NCBI GenBank assembly: GCA_000827495.1
Contig: KN817573.1
Location: forward strand, 1 to 64,000
From: Hypholoma sublateritium FD-334 SS-4
Lineage: Eukaryota; Basidiomycota; Agaricomycetes; Agaricales; Strophariaceae
Direction of reading: 5' to 3'
Length of the DNA stretch: 64,000 bases
The notes beneath the pieces are model-generated. The model was given only the letters and a program-made list of their open reading frames with translations. It ran no database searches and was not told where the DNA came from. Every line of letters begins with the position of its first letter. The stretch's first letter is position 1. This document shows positions 10,592-22,445 of this stretch, piece after piece. Made by a program: the position numbers and the translations under genes.

Positions 10592-12070
10592 TTTCACCGG
10601 TCATCCCAATCTCCCGTCGTGGTCGTCTTCATTGAATGTCCATGTCAACTCTCAGTCAACAATTGCCAGCCTGCTATTCATATTTAAACCTACTAGCGAT
10701 AGTAATAAATTGGCTGACTGGATGTTCCAGATACTACTGGAGCTTCCTCGCGCATGTTGTTGCATGGAGTACGGCCAGAACGTTGATTTCCACAGAGAGT
10801 GGCAGGCTCCGCGCTTGGGAAGTAGCGGTACTACATCATCTATCCGCAGCCGGATCCCGGGATGGGTGAGGAGTCCACTGTGCTCGCGCAACGTTGCACA
10901 GCTCGCAGGCTGGCGTCCTCGGACTATGATTCCCCAGTCGTGTTTTGTAAGTGGCTGCGACCGCAGGCAACCATCCCCGCAACCATTATCCGTACGTTCC
11001 GCTGCAAGCTACCCACTGGTCATGCGAATCATGCCTCCCAGTGTTCGCGGTCCGTGCACACGGTCTTCACCTCAATAGGCTCTAGGGAAAGAACTCCCTC
11101 TTATACCTCGTATGCTGGAACGCTCTTGAGGCTTCCGCATTACCTACCCGAAGTGCGAATGCCAGCCCGCCGCTGCAGAGAAGTTACTCAAAGAGAACTT
11201 CAGAGCGAGCAAATACGCACGTGGTGAGCGCACTGTCCCTGGATCCGCCGGAAGACTCAGGCCAAAAGTGCCCCTGCATGACAGGCAACTGTTCCTCCAT
11301 TCACAACAACACAGCAGTAAACCTGTCCGCTGCATTTCTTCATTTTTTTTAGCTTCTGAGTGATTACCACTCGGTTCCTGAGACAGAACTGAATGGGTCT
11401 TGAATACACTTGGAATAGAGTTGGTATAGCTCAAGTTTAATAGAATATGAAATGGGATAATGAGCTTCAGAATGGGAAGGGAGGTTGTGTGATGCCGACT
11501 CGGAGTATGGGCGCTTAAATTTGAATGGATGACACAGTATTGTTCTGGCAATTTACAAAGCACGTTCCAGCTTGGTATACATATAATGTGGGCGTCGAGT
11601 ATTGGAGCATGTGGAAATGAAGAAAATTGCACTGTGGCGCGTAGAACGGTGTCAGGTTATGCATCGTCGAGCGTGGGAATGCTGCGAGAGGCACACAGGC
11701 TCATTAGCGGGAGCGCATGAAATAGCTGGTAGAGTTTGATACAAGATATTTCAAGGATACATAGTCTAGAATATGGAAGACAACGAGAAAGGCGAGTCAT
11801 GAGCCCAGGTTTTGGCCATGCACGTGCGTTTACTGAGCGAGCAGACGCTCTGACGCTCTGAGGTGCTTCCCTGCCCCGCGCGTCGCATGAGGCACACAGC
11901 TGAGGTACGGATGCTCAGCGTTACTCGCCAAGGACGTGTCACTCTCAGACTCGTGGCTGTGGAGCCGTATGTACACGAGGATGTGGATAGGCTGGGACAT
12001 GCAATATCATACTCAGTGACAATGAGTAGCAAGTGGCTGAGCCTGAAGGTTTCACAAGGTAGAGCATGGG
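10592..12070. other. Unassigned stretch, possible decayed gene at 10850-11290
   Basis: Plus-strand frames 10554-11078 and 10862-11227 overlap in different phases. A short ordered peptide (CQPAAAEKLLKENF, about 11165-11205) appears in a third phase. No intron set joins them into one product and I recognise no family. The remainder to 12070 shows nothing. Confidence 0.3.
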
Positions 12071-14130
12071 ACTGACGGGAAGGACTGCACCCACTGGCCG
12101 ACAGTCAGAGTCTGGTCATATCGTTCTGCATGACCATTTCCCTTTGATAATGACATATGGTTTTGTAGAACTATACTTACTCGATGATGAGATTTAGTCC
12201 TCTCCAACTGAAATTCTATTTTTAATATTAAGACATATGGTTCCCCCAAACCAGTAGGCTAAAAATAGTATGTGGTGTTGTTGTATCATAAAATAGTATA
12301 ATATACTCGCCCATGCGGACCGATATGGATGTTAGTTTCTGGGCTGTAATGCATGCCGGGGCTGTGGCGAGAGGCTGTCTGTGTCGTAAGAGTGTAAGTA
12401 TTAGTTGTGACAGCCTGTTGTGACCTCTCTCTCTCGAGCCGTCTACGGGGGCCGGGGCCGCGAGAATTGTATTTGCTGTGGCTGCATGTCTCGTTCATGC
12501 TAGGTTTTTTATTATGCATGCTTGTGGGGCTTCAATCCGCGATGAATATCAAGGCATCTCCACTAGTTAGATCAGCGAGGTCTGCCCTGCGCCGGCCCCC
12601 ATCACCCGATGCCTCCGACATATGGTTCTATACGATCACCTCCTCTTGATAATAATGTATGTTGGACGACCATATTACCTCAATGTTGATATATGGGTTT
12701 TCACGACCATACCATGGACGACCATGTTCTCTCAATGTTGATATATAGGTTTAAGCGACCATACCTTTCATTGCTGACATTTGGTTCCCTCCGACTACTA
12801 TTTTATTTCAAGGCATACAGTTCTGTACGACTGTATTCCGATGATGGTGGCATTTGATTCCTGGAAACTACAGACTATTAATAAATGCAACCTAGAACAA
12901 CCCAACCAAGCCACCATGGAAACGGGTGATAAAGCCGGCGGCGTCTAATACGCTCGCGCGCGAGCTATTGAATTGTTGCGGGTATAGGGGGGAGTCTGCA
13001 CCGGCCACTGCGTACAGTCAGATCAGCGCACCCCGGATGAATGGTTTTGAAGCTGTGGGCGGGACTGCATTGGTCGGCGGTCAGTAATATGCACAGTTGG
13101 CAGGTCATATGGTTCTGCATGACCATGTCTCTCTGATAATGACATATGGTTTTGTAGAACCATACTCACTCAATGATGAGATTTGGTCCTCTCCAACTGA
13201 AATTATATTTCAAGGCAAATGGACTTGTACAACCATATTGTGCTGATACAGACATTTGGTTCCGAGAGACTATAGGCTATAAATAAAGACAGCCCTGGCA
13301 AGCTGGGGGCCTGGGCCGTGTGCACAACGAAAAGCCGGCGGCGCGCTTGCGTGGTCTGTGCGCATGCGCGCCTATGTGCATGCGCGCCTATGCGCATGGA
13401 CGTTTGAGCTGCATTGAACTGCTGTAGCTATGGGAGGGAAGTCTGCACTGACCAGTGGTCACTGAACTGGCGTCCGGTCATATGGTTCTGACTGACCAAT
13501 TCCCTTTGATGGTTATATATGGTTTTTCAGAACCATACTTACTCAGTGATGAGATTTAGTCCTCTGAACCTGAAGTATTATTTTAAGACATCTGGTTTTG
13601 TACGACCGTAATTAGCTGTTGATAGTATTTGGTTCTTAGAAACTACATGCTATTAATAAAGACAGCACGCGCCAAGCCGGTCCCCAATGCGCAAGCAGGA
13701 CCATATTCCCTGCGCCTTCTGTAACGACTACCTCCTCCCGCAAGCACGACCCGGTTATCGGGCACATGTGTCGCCTCTCCTGTTTCTACACGCACGGAGA
13801 GGATTAACGCCGGTGTCGCGCTTGCATGATGTAGATGGAGGCGCACGGGAACTCGATGAGAGAGAGGTAGATGGATTTGAATGACTATATTGAAATATGG
13901 TCATACAAGACCATAGTTTTGTGATGTCGACATGTAATTTACTACGACCATATCCTCGTCATATAGACTCCGATAATTGATGCTGAATATCAACGGTACT
14001 TATTACCTTGGTGATGATGTATGGTCTCGCCCGACCATATTCTCCTGATGGTGGCATATGGTGTTGCTCAACCATATATCCTTGATAACAACATATGGTT
14101 CTATCCGATTACAAGTCTATAAATAGTGTC
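12071..14130. repeat. Long array of about 40-bp dyad-symmetric (TATGGT...ACCATA) units
   Basis: At least 22 units are spaced about 32-50 bases apart. They approximate GACATATGGTT-CTGTA-CGACCATA, a quasi-palindrome whose ideal form would be TATGGTCGTACGACCATA. The units sit in blocks, each closed by (A/T)CTAT(T/A)AATAAA-G(A/T)CAG, for example at 12880, 13280, 13650 and 14115. The blocks are separated by GC-rich spacers that repeat AAGCCGGCGGCG and GTCTGCAC(T/C)G. Similar units are at 5253-6605. A dyad-unit satellite, or the eroded inside of a DNA transposon with many subterminal repeats, would fit. No coding frame is involved. Confidence 0.75.
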
Positions 14131-14266
14131 GTGGTGTGGCGTACGTATACCAAATGGTGCGTGGTGTTCATAATGACTGCATCTCCCATGGCCGCAAGTC
14201 CATCCCCCTTCTTGATTAGTATTCAGGCAGATTATAGCTCCTCACAAATACTATGATATTACATCA

Positions 14267-14320
14267 GAGCTGATGATGCATCCACCGAGCTGATGACCTG
14301 CCCACCGAGCTGATGATTAT
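14267..14320. repeat. 20-bp tandem repeat, 2.7 copies
   Basis: GAGCTGATGA recurs at 14267, 14287 and 14307, with a nearly identical 10-bp linker ending CCACC. Confidence 0.75.
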
Positions 14321-15241
14321 CTACCTATCTAATCTGAGGACCTATCCAGCTAACTAGAGGTAAGCTAGTTAAGTTACAGTTAAGTAGATCCCAGTTAAGT
14401 GGGCGCAATGTACGTATCGGTTTTATCAGCAATGCGGTGTGTGAATTTAGCAGTGATGCACAGGTCGATTTAGCGCACTTAAATGGTTGCACTTATACGC
14501 GAAATACCCAGGCGCTAAAATTAGATTTGATGTGATCAAATAGACATTCTTATAGCAGTAAGTACTGTTGCTGCACACGATGATCCACGAAATAGATCGA
14601 GGGATACTACGGCCTCAGCTTAAAAATGCTCCGAGCTTCCGGAGGACCGGGAGGATCCCTCTAAAGAGGTTCTTCTAAAGTTGTATCGCATGTCAAGATA
14701 AACATCTTTGCAACCATATGTTGTCAGGAACCGAATTCAGACCTGACCGCCGGAACTAATCTTCGAAGGCTGTATATTAAAATGAGCAGCTTAACAACTA
14801 CATGGTGTGCATGGTGTGCTGCACAACGTCATGCCATGCTATGCTGCACATATCGCGGGGGTTATCGCATACTACCACGAGTACGATGATGCTGGAGCTA
14901 ACGAGGTGATCGACATGTTGTGTGTACTATTATCACCAATAATCAATGGTACTGCCTTCTTTCTACGTTCCGTAGTTTACTGAACTGGATGGAAACTTCT
15001 TTTACGGCCGACGGGTTTCTGACCCCGCGACGCCATCTCAAGATTAAGTCAGCTATACTAGATGACAAATGTCAAATAGATCCACTGCCGACTTTGAGGC
15101 CTTTTGTCCAGTCAGGCGCAACGGTTGCCCTAAGACGAATAATGATGCGGCCATCAGAGGGATCAACTACCAAGAATACGACGTATTCCGCGAACGAGAA
15201 GGATATTCTCTGGATTTCCATTTGTTGATAAGTTGAATATA
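14321..15241. other. No gene supported
   Basis: An ORF at 14920-15228 lacks any domain and ends just before a MITE. The rest shows only AT-rich sequence and short GTTAAGT repeats near 14370-14400. Confidence 0.4.
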
Positions 15242-15632
15242 CTGTACCATTTCGAATGGTTCGGCCGTCACGCGTCACAAACGAAGTGGATGTGGCCGAA
15301 TTCGGTGCTGTGTCCTAGGTCACACAGCCGGTGGCCGGTCGCCGAAATTGGTTCTAAAAATAGTTTGTCCCATATTTTTCTTCCTTTTCGCGTCGAAACG
15401 GTCGAATTTTGATAAAAAGGTCGTTTAGGTAGCTCTGACACTAAAATGTACAGTATACTGACCTGAATATGAGTCCAATCTGAGTGCAGAGATNANTTTT
15501 TAGCATGGCCGAATTTTCAGTTTGGCCGAAATATTTTTCTTGTCAGCAGTCACGGCGGGGTTGGCCGACGTTCAAATTTCGTCCACCCTGTCCCAGGTCA
15601 CACCCCCGGCCGAACCATTCGAAATGGTACAG
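15242..15632. mobile_element. Tc1/mariner-type MITE with TA target duplication
   Basis: The 391-bp element is bounded by perfect 26-bp terminal inverted repeats that begin CTGTACCATTTCGAATGGTT. It is flanked on both sides by TA (15240-15241 and 15633-15634). TA target duplication and short TIRs are the established marks of Tc1/mariner elements. There is no transposase frame; two N bases lie near 15494-15496. A second pair of related motifs just inside the ends (GTGTCCTAGGTCACA and TGTCCCAGGTCACA) is in direct orientation. The perfect TIRs suggest recent mobility or gene conversion. Confidence 0.9.
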
Positions 15633-16150
15633 TACATTGAAATTTACCACAGTCGTTTGCCCTCAAGAATCTGGATTCAAGTTGTAAATCTTCTCTGAGA
15701 TCACTATTCAATCATTAAACATGAAATCGGGATATAGCGTGAGTCTGTGCCGGTTCTTTCCCTGCTGTTTGCATTATGAGTAAGTGTTGTCAATACACGA
15801 GGCTGTTTTTTCCCTCTGTTGAAACAGCAGTGTCTCCTCGCTGTATGCTGATACTAATACAACGCCGCTGAATACAGACATTGGCGGACAGAAATGGGTA
15901 TTGTTCAACAGACGTCTGTTGTATGTGTGAACCAACGCTGCAAGGCATGCACTTCCCGTCAAAGCTTCAACGTTTCAACAGACCCTTAATGCAACAGAGA
16001 CCAACCATGCTGGCGCGTACAACACAGTTGTTTTAGATACACAGAATATAGGAGATTTTATTCAATGCTGTTTCTTTCTGTCGTGGCTCTTGAATATAAA
16101 GACGTATTGAAAGCACTCTCGAGGATAGTCATCAATCGATCACGCTTACC
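15633..16150. other. Upstream region of the zinc-finger gene
   Basis: No gene or RNA is seen. This is the presumed promoter region of the gene starting at 16151. I find no convincing TATA box. Confidence 0.4.
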
Positions 16151-17355
16151 ATGGAAAACTCGACAAACAGATACACGTATGAATCCTCGGAGGACGATGG
16201 ACCTCCCCACTTCTCCGAGAACGACAGTTCTTTCTATTTATCAGGGATCGACAATTATCAGGAACTGGCTCCACCCCAAGCGCTTCCAAGAGAGAGAGGC
16301 CCCGAAGGCGATTTATGGTCATACAATCATACAGGAAACGGGGTACGCTCAGTTGTTTTTGGGATCGTTCGGGTTTACTGATTTTCTGTATCGTGTGTAG
16401 GGCTACACTCCGGGTGCATCTGGTTACCTTCCGGTAGATGTTACCTGCTTTATCAAGAAAGCGCCTTGTTAATAATGCCCTTATACAAGGTCCAGAGTAC
16501 GCACGAGAACTCTGCGTATGAACCTACGGACGTAGACAACGGACATCAATATATGCCGGGACAAAATGTAATTTGTGTTCGACCTGTTTACTGTGACAAC
16601 ATCGCTGATACTCATTGTCCAGACCGCATTTGAGTTAAATTATGGAAATACTCTCGAGCAACAGATTGGGAACATGAATATTAATTTTGTACCCCACAAC
16701 CAAGAGACCTGTCAGGATTGTTATGCAGAAAATTACAGAGCTAATTGCTGGCCAACCGTATGTCACTTGCGCCTCGGTTTCAGCCTTATACTGAGCAGCA
16801 TGTCTAGCCACAAAATCAATATGGAGACCAATTTGCCGGTTCCGAATTTTTTGGGACTGACGCAATCGTTCATCCAGATCAGACTGTAGGACGGCGTAGT
16901 ACAACTGCTCTTTGCCAGTCGATGCTGAATTATGGTTCATATTTTCAGCAGGGTGTACCCATCAAGGAAGATCCCTTTAAAACGGACGTTGATTCGCAAA
17001 GTTTTGGGATACTTTCTCCCTCTCATACCCTTGACTTCTTGAACGTGAATGGAAGATACTTGTGTGCCGATCTTCACTGCGACAAGGACTTTTCCACGAA
17101 GCACCGTGCATCGAGTGAGTGCCCCCGATCTTATAGACCCTTCCTCTGTCTTACTTGAAAATTCTGCAAGCTCATTGGAACAATTTTCATGCACCTGAAG
17201 GCGACAGGGTGGTTTATGGCCCATGCGTTTATTGTGGCATATACACAACACCCTACAAGTGCGCAATGCCTCGTCACGAAAGGCGTTGCTTTAAGAGTCG
17301 CATGCAATCAGGTTCTGGAGCCCAAGTCGCTCGAAGCCTCTTAGGATATGATTAG
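16151..17355 (+). CDS. C2H2 zinc-finger protein, 309 aa, six exons
   Basis: Exons are 16151-16342, 16401-16433, 16490-16567, 16623-16757, 16808-17114 and 17171-17355. All introns are GT-AG, 50-58 nt, and every phase closes. The first half is acidic and rich in N, S, Y and Q, like an activation region. Near residue 232 a finger reads YLCADLHC, and after the last intron continues to H-W-N-N-F-H. The spacing is C-x4-C-x12-H-x4-H, a canonical C2H2 finger, and the intron cuts inside it. About 15 residues later a second, C2HC-like finger follows (C-V-Y-C, 13 residues, H-E-R-R-C). The protein is probably a nuclear sequence-specific DNA-binding regulator. No target is suggested by the context. A 33-nt exon 2 makes automatic prediction likely to fail here. 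Confidence 0.82.
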
Positions 17356-17880
17356 ATCTGACAATCGAAGTGCTACATATACATACCATTCAGGATCCCG
17401 ATTGCTTATTCTATGATCATTTGTAATTAGCTACAAGCCTAATTTACGGGGCTACATAGTCTTGAATCACCTTGTCAACTCCGGACCTCGAAGACTGAGT
17501 CTCACTAGCTCGCTGATTGGGGCTATTCTCCCAAATACTCTTGCTTTCGGAACGCGTCTTCATGGACGATTGCCAGCAGCAGTGCTCGTCGTCGGCCCAG
17601 TCTGCCGCACATGTGGTGGCACAGGCAGCTGATCACGTCTTCCAGTCCTGGCGTAGAATATAGCTTCGAGCTTTGCGTGAATGGTCTGAGGCTCGAGCGT
17701 CGTCGTCGCGTGTCACGCACGCGGAGCCTTTACTTATGCGCGGCAGGAATTTCTGTCCGCGGGTAAGGGCACTCACTGAAAACCTCTCGTTGCGAAACTC
17801 ACGCATGGCGAGGCCGTAGACAGGTTGTCAGCCTGCTCGCCATTCTTCAATCTTCATGGGGTGGGGTCGCTAACGCCGTT
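17356..17880. other. No gene supported
   Basis: This may hold the 3' exons of the minus-strand hypothetical gene that follows. Frames are short and contain no motif. Confidence 0.3.
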
Positions 17881-18501
17881 CTATGGGAACCGGTACCGGG
17901 CCCGAGGCATCCAGATTACGCGTCGATTGTCGAGGGGTAGAACTATGCACGGGCTTAGGGCGCACTCATATCCTTCGCGTCCGAGTCCACGCGTGGTAGT
18001 GGTATGCCCCTCGTTGTTGGAGAAGGTACCGACCGCGATGATATCGCGAGCCGCGTCGCGACCTGGGTTCTGACAATCGTTCGGCATGTGAACCACTAGA
18101 AGCCACGGGGCCACAGGCAACTTGTCGATGAACGCGAAGATGTCGCGGAGAGCTTCAAGGGGGTCGGGCGGTAGTGGCTGATTATACGAGTACGAAAGAA
18201 AGGTGTGGGGGAATTGGGGGTGGAGGGCAGTAAAGAATCGGAACAGACGTATGACGCGACTTCCATGACCGGGCCGGGACCTGCACCGGGAGAAGCCGCT
18301 GAGCGCCCGTGTGCATATAATACTGCCGTCGGACAGACCAGAAACAGCGAACAATCTGCTTCTCCAGCATGCCGTCGATGCGTGAAAGCGGCCTGTCAAC
18401 GTGCGCAAGCCATGCATCAGCCCGCCGTCGAGACGCTCATGGCCGCCACTGCGGCCATCATGATCGACCACGGCGAGCACACTGCCATGAAGCCCTGGCA
18501 A
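17881..18501 (-). CDS. Hypothetical protein, 206 codons
   Basis: A 206-codon open frame starts at 18501. The C-terminal half has ordered, protein-like composition (for example ALRDIFAFIDKLPVAPWLLV, then PRARYRF at the end). The first half is rich in R, S, H and G and could be partly intronic or untranslated. There is no signal peptide, membrane segment or known motif. It lies between the zinc-finger gene and copy 2 of the dispersed repeat. The start is uncertain and extra exons on either side are possible. Confidence 0.35.
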   Translation of the reverse strand: MPGLHGSVLAVVDHDGRSGGHERLDGGLMHGLRTLTGRFHASTACWRSRLFAVSGLSDGSIICTRALSGFSRCRSRPGHGSRVIRLFRFFTALHPQFPHTFLSYSYNQPLPPDPLEALRDIFAFIDKLPVAPWLLVVHMPNDCQNPGRDAARDIIAVGTFSNNEGHTTTTRGLGREGYECALSPCIVLPLDNRRVIWMPRARYRFP

Positions 18502-18731
18502 ATTTCCCGCTCCTAGTGAACCTTTTCCAGAGAATCATTCCTGCATGTTTAGTCGACTTGCAGTGCTGTCTGCCGCCCCGCGACCGCGCGCGTCCATGCG
18601 GAGAGCGCACTCTCATCCCCATATTTTGCCGTAGTTGATTAGGGTGATAACGGAGTCTGCGCCGCGCTAGTGCCGAAATTTGTGCTTGTGTTGGTACTTC
18701 ATTAATTCATTACCCAACAAATACTTACGCC

Positions 18732-19210
18732 CGTTGATACACTGCCAAGCGTCCTGCGTGCCAAATAACGGCGACAAGCAAACAAATAAAAAACGAGATG
18801 AAAATAATACGATACGCAGAAGCTTGACGAAGGGTGCGTGGAGGTGCGAGGGTGTTCCTACACGGCTTCTAGCCAACCAGGAACCAAACTCGAGAGAGTG
18901 TAAGCTGCGGCGTCAGATTCAAACCACTCTTGGGTGCGGCGATGGTACTAGACGATAATTATATGAGGGTGAGAGTGAGAACGAGAGGTAGAACGATGAA
19001 TTAATGCATAAATGAACTTAAGTTGTTTTTTTGTAGAGCTTTTTACAGTCTTTATATACCTACATTGTGTACTGCAATTTGTATGTAAAATTTATATGAA
19101 CATATGGAACAGAATAGAGAGCATAAGTAAGGTGTGTGTATAAGAATGTAGGTCCAGAATAACTGTAACGGAACGGAGAGGCAGTGCGTTACCATGTGTA
19201 TGGGCACCTA
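18732..19210 (+). repeat. 480-bp dispersed repeat, copy 2
   Basis: Same orientation as copy 1 at 8384-8868, with similarity ending sharply at both sides. This copy has single-base changes and small indels throughout, so the two are not a recent duplicate. Downstream lies the dehydrogenase gene, 3' end nearest. Confidence 0.75.
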
Positions 19211-19582
19211 GGCCATCAGCAAAGTCAGGGCCCACTGCCAAAGCCAGAATTTAAGTACGAGGAGAATCAAGTCGACAACGCCCAGGAAAGATGATGTCAA
19301 TTTGTTCCTTGTCAAATTTACAAGGCGTGGTTGTCTTGGGTGAACAAATCAGGCCCTTCTTTCTCCCTACATGAATCTCTATAATTGAAGCGAACTCAAA
19401 AGGCTTCCCAAAGATTCCTCCTGAACGTTGCCGGGCCGGAGCTAAATTAGAGAATGCTAGAAATGGATCTGTTATATGAAATGCCACTGACAACTGACAA
19501 TGATTTGGTGCAGCTGACCAGTGATCAATAAATTCTCATGTACATGTAGTATCGGTACAAAATACGGAGCATAAACATACAA

Positions 19583-20828
19583 TCAATCGAGTGGATGGGC
19601 AACGAGTTTGGACCGAGATATCTGCCCATCTTCCAAGCGCTTCAGCCCCGCTGGAATACCGGCAAGGCCGTTCGGTAGGACTTCGACCTGGTTGGGCTGT
19701 GGAATTGTAAGAACACTATTTCCAACATCAAGAGTTACTGGGATTGAACATACCTTGACCACCTCTTGCTCCAAGAGAGCGTGAAGATTGTCGCGATACA
19801 AAGTGCTCAAAAGGCTGGCGGTGTCGGGTTTGTATCCGCCGAATACCTGAATGATGACCGTGTTCTTTGGCGCCTCCACCGCAGCTTGCAGTAGGAGCGC
19901 CAGATGGCCGCCGTCGTGCAGCAGAGCCAAAGCCGTCTCCTGCGTGCTCTTCTCGGAGACGGTGTCGTAGACAAACTTGACGGTTTTTCCGTTGACGACT
20001 TTGGCGACCTCGCTGACGAGGGCAGAGTCCGAAAGGCTGCGGTCAAATACGTGGGTGGCGCCGAAAGCCCGGAGGGAATCTGCGTTCTTGAGAGAAGCGG
20101 TCGTTATTATGGGGGAGAACCCCGAATATTTTGCCAGCTGAAGAACTGACGGAGAGATGAGCGTGTTAGAGACCAGAGTATATTACAATACGCACCAACT
20201 TGTCCAACCGACGTAGCACCTCCCAGAACAACTAGAGGCGTATCCTTATACTTCCCCTTCACGGCCGCCGAGATAGGGGCGTCTAATCCGAATCCATTCG
20301 GGAGGGCATGATACAGGCCAATCCAAGCCGTTGAGACGGCCACTGGAACAGTAGAAGCTTCATCGTACGAAAGATTGGAAGGGATCTATTCGGCCGTGTG
20401 AGCATCGAAAGAAAATGCATGGCGTTATAATACCGACCTTCGCGGTTATATCAGCCAGGACGACCGAATATTGCTGGAACCCAGCCTTATTGTTCGAGTA
20501 TTGCCCCTGGAAGACACTATAGATATATCAAGTAAATCGTCGACGTCAGACATAATATTAATGGAACTTACACGCGATCGCCCACTTTGAAGCCAGAAAC
20601 ACCCTCTCCGACTTCGGCGACCTCCCCAGCAACATCTGATCCCAGGATCGCAGGGAAAGTCTCGATGAAGATCCCGTATTTTTGGATCTTCCAATCAACG
20701 GGGTTCAGCGCAGCTGCGTGGACTTTCACCAATAGCTCTCCGGCGCCAGGCTTGGGTGTGGCGATATCTCCAACTGCGTACCCTCCGAATTTCTTCTCCA
20801 GAAGAAGCGCCTTGTGAGTGGGTGACAT
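19583..20828 (-). CDS. Medium-chain dehydrogenase/reductase, ToxD/quinone-oxidoreductase-like, 343 aa
   Basis: Exons, in transcript order, are 20828-20572, 20516-20438, 20385-20196, 20145-19754 and 19696-19583. All four introns are 45-57 nt and phases close. The N-terminal GroES-like part shows [11 protein letters not shown] and [12 protein letters not shown]. The Rossmann part shows GGATSVGQ followed by LQLAKYSG, the NADPH-binding turn. Further on, FVYDTVS and the C-terminal [11 protein letters not shown] are typical of the family. The cysteine and histidine ligands of true zinc alcohol dehydrogenases are not at the usual positions, so it is likely a zinc-independent, NADPH-dependent reductase of enone- or quinone-type substrates. 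Length matches the fungal ToxD-like group (about 340 aa). It stands alone, with no polyketide or other biosynthetic neighbour, so the substrate is unknown. Confidence 0.92.
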
Positions 20829-22010
20829 TTGGGATCGGTGATGTTTGGATAGCGGATAACGTTGATGAAGTAGTCAGAAAGCGGAGGTATGTAGGCGGGG
20901 GAAAAGACTGGAACGTGCTTCGTTTTATACCCTCGATTACGCTACACGCCTGTCATAAGACACATTTGCAATGTAAGAACATCTTTGAGAAATATGGCGT
21001 TGCTCTTGCGTTTCTCAGACATTTTGGGGCGAATGAAGGCTCGAACGCGTGTATTTTCGCACGATTGGCTAATTTCCTTGAAAGCTCACTAAGCGATCTG
21101 ACTAATTTTAGTAAATTTGTGGAAAATAGGTTGGTGTAAGTATATGAATTGTAGACATCTTTTGACTCTGAAAGTAATATCGGCACTAGATCAACGCCAA
21201 TGTACACTATAAATAGGTTCTGGCACACGCGGGCTACAGGGGCTACGATAATAGAAAGGGAGACCACGACTTTCTAGTACTGTATGGCGATTGTGCACAT
21301 GTATTAGAAGGGACATGGAGTGCGGGGGTGGTTCATCGGATAGATTGAAGCCGTCTTACACGTATGATGGAGTCATAGAGTCATATTATTACTCAGTACC
21401 TCTGGTGGGATACTTTCCTAAGCTTTGATTTGCTGCGCAGGGAAGCAACCTTGCGGCGGCGAGTGGCATGCCAGTGGATTGATTTCTCTGCATTAGTTTA
21501 CCTGTTCAAGTCTTGACCTGGAAAATTGACCATTGCACTTTCTATAGGTTTGCTTTGCCGCAATGATGTAATTGGAATTCGTTGATTCCGTCCTTAATAA
21601 AAAGGGCTATTATTTCCTGATGCAGATAAGCTGGAGTTTAAATACGTTGTATCGGCTTAGGTACTTCCGAGTCAGGCATACTTACATGAAGTTTTTTTTA
21701 AAGCAGGTCGCGCAGCGTAGCCTACATTCGAAGCTTTGGAGACTATACTCGATTAATTTTTTTCAGCTTAAAAATACATGAGATCTTGACTGACGCACGT
21801 CAGTTACATTCATTAAGGTTACAATTGACATAAAGGAATTGACACTAAATCAGGGGACGAACTGCCATCGCAGTCATGGCAGTAGTGATAATGGTTTGAC
21901 CGCAAACAATATTTCTCTTGAAAAATTGGGTCGGGAGGAAATTCCTGCGCTGCAAGACTTGTAAAAAAAATGCATCATGTCGAAGGCAACTTATGATCAC
22001 CGAGGCAAAG
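20829..22010. other. Intergenic, no gene supported
   Basis: This contains the promoter side of the dehydrogenase gene and the 3' flank of the gene at 22011-22445. It is AT-rich around 21150-21800. An overlapping minus frame at 21845-22159 is in another phase of the neighbouring gene and is rejected. Confidence 0.4.
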
Positions 22011-22445
22011 TTACGTCCGCCCCATCCCCTGCTTTCCCCCGTTCTCGAAAAAATAGGCCGTCCCCGAAGCGCTCCCAACCTGGTCCAGCATTCCCATTCC
22101 TTCTGGGTTGCCGCGCGTCTTGTCTTTCGGATTTGGACGCAGATTGGGTGACGCAGCATCGATGCCGTGGTTACTCCTGTTCATGTGCGCAGCGCGCGCG
22201 TCGCGCAGATACTCGGACTGGATGTCGCTGGTGATCACCGCCACAGGGTCCTCTCTATATACTGGCGCAATCCCCTCGCTCAGGAGCGTGGTGTCAAGTG
22301 GATCTTTTGGGTGGGCGTCGACGAGCGTGCGGGCACGTAACGAGTCCGATGAGCGCGTGAGGGTGTTCATGGCGCGCTGACGCACTGCGGTGACGGCGCG
22401 CGGCCGCATTGGTAGGAGTAAGTTTATTATGCTGTCTAGAAACAT
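22011..22445 (-). CDS. Small conserved-looking fungal protein, 144 aa
   Basis: A single open frame starts at 22445 (a second Met at residue 13 would give 132 aa). The N-terminus is rich in R with few acids, followed by a segment with DAHPKDPLDTTLLSEGIAPV, then ARAAHMNRSNHGIDAASPN and PNPKDKTRGNPEGMGMLDQV. The composition and these motifs resemble a short, widespread fungal protein of unknown function that I know only by appearance. The basic N-terminus could be a mitochondrial presequence (inference). The gene is divergent from TFG2, with 323 bp between the two start codons, so both may use one bidirectional promoter. Confidence 0.6.
   Translation of the reverse strand: MFLDSIINLLLPMRPRAVTAVRQRAMNTLTRSSDSLRARTLVDAHPKDPLDTTLLSEGIAPVYREDPVAVITSDIQSEYLRDARAAHMNRSNHGIDAASPNLRPNPKDKTRGNPEGMGMLDQVGSASGTAYFFENGGKQGMGRT

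Noticed and set aside
5253..14130. Regularly spaced dyad repeats as a CRISPR array
   Set aside because: Units and spacers are both repeated and degenerate, the genome is a spliced eukaryotic one, and no cas-like gene is present.
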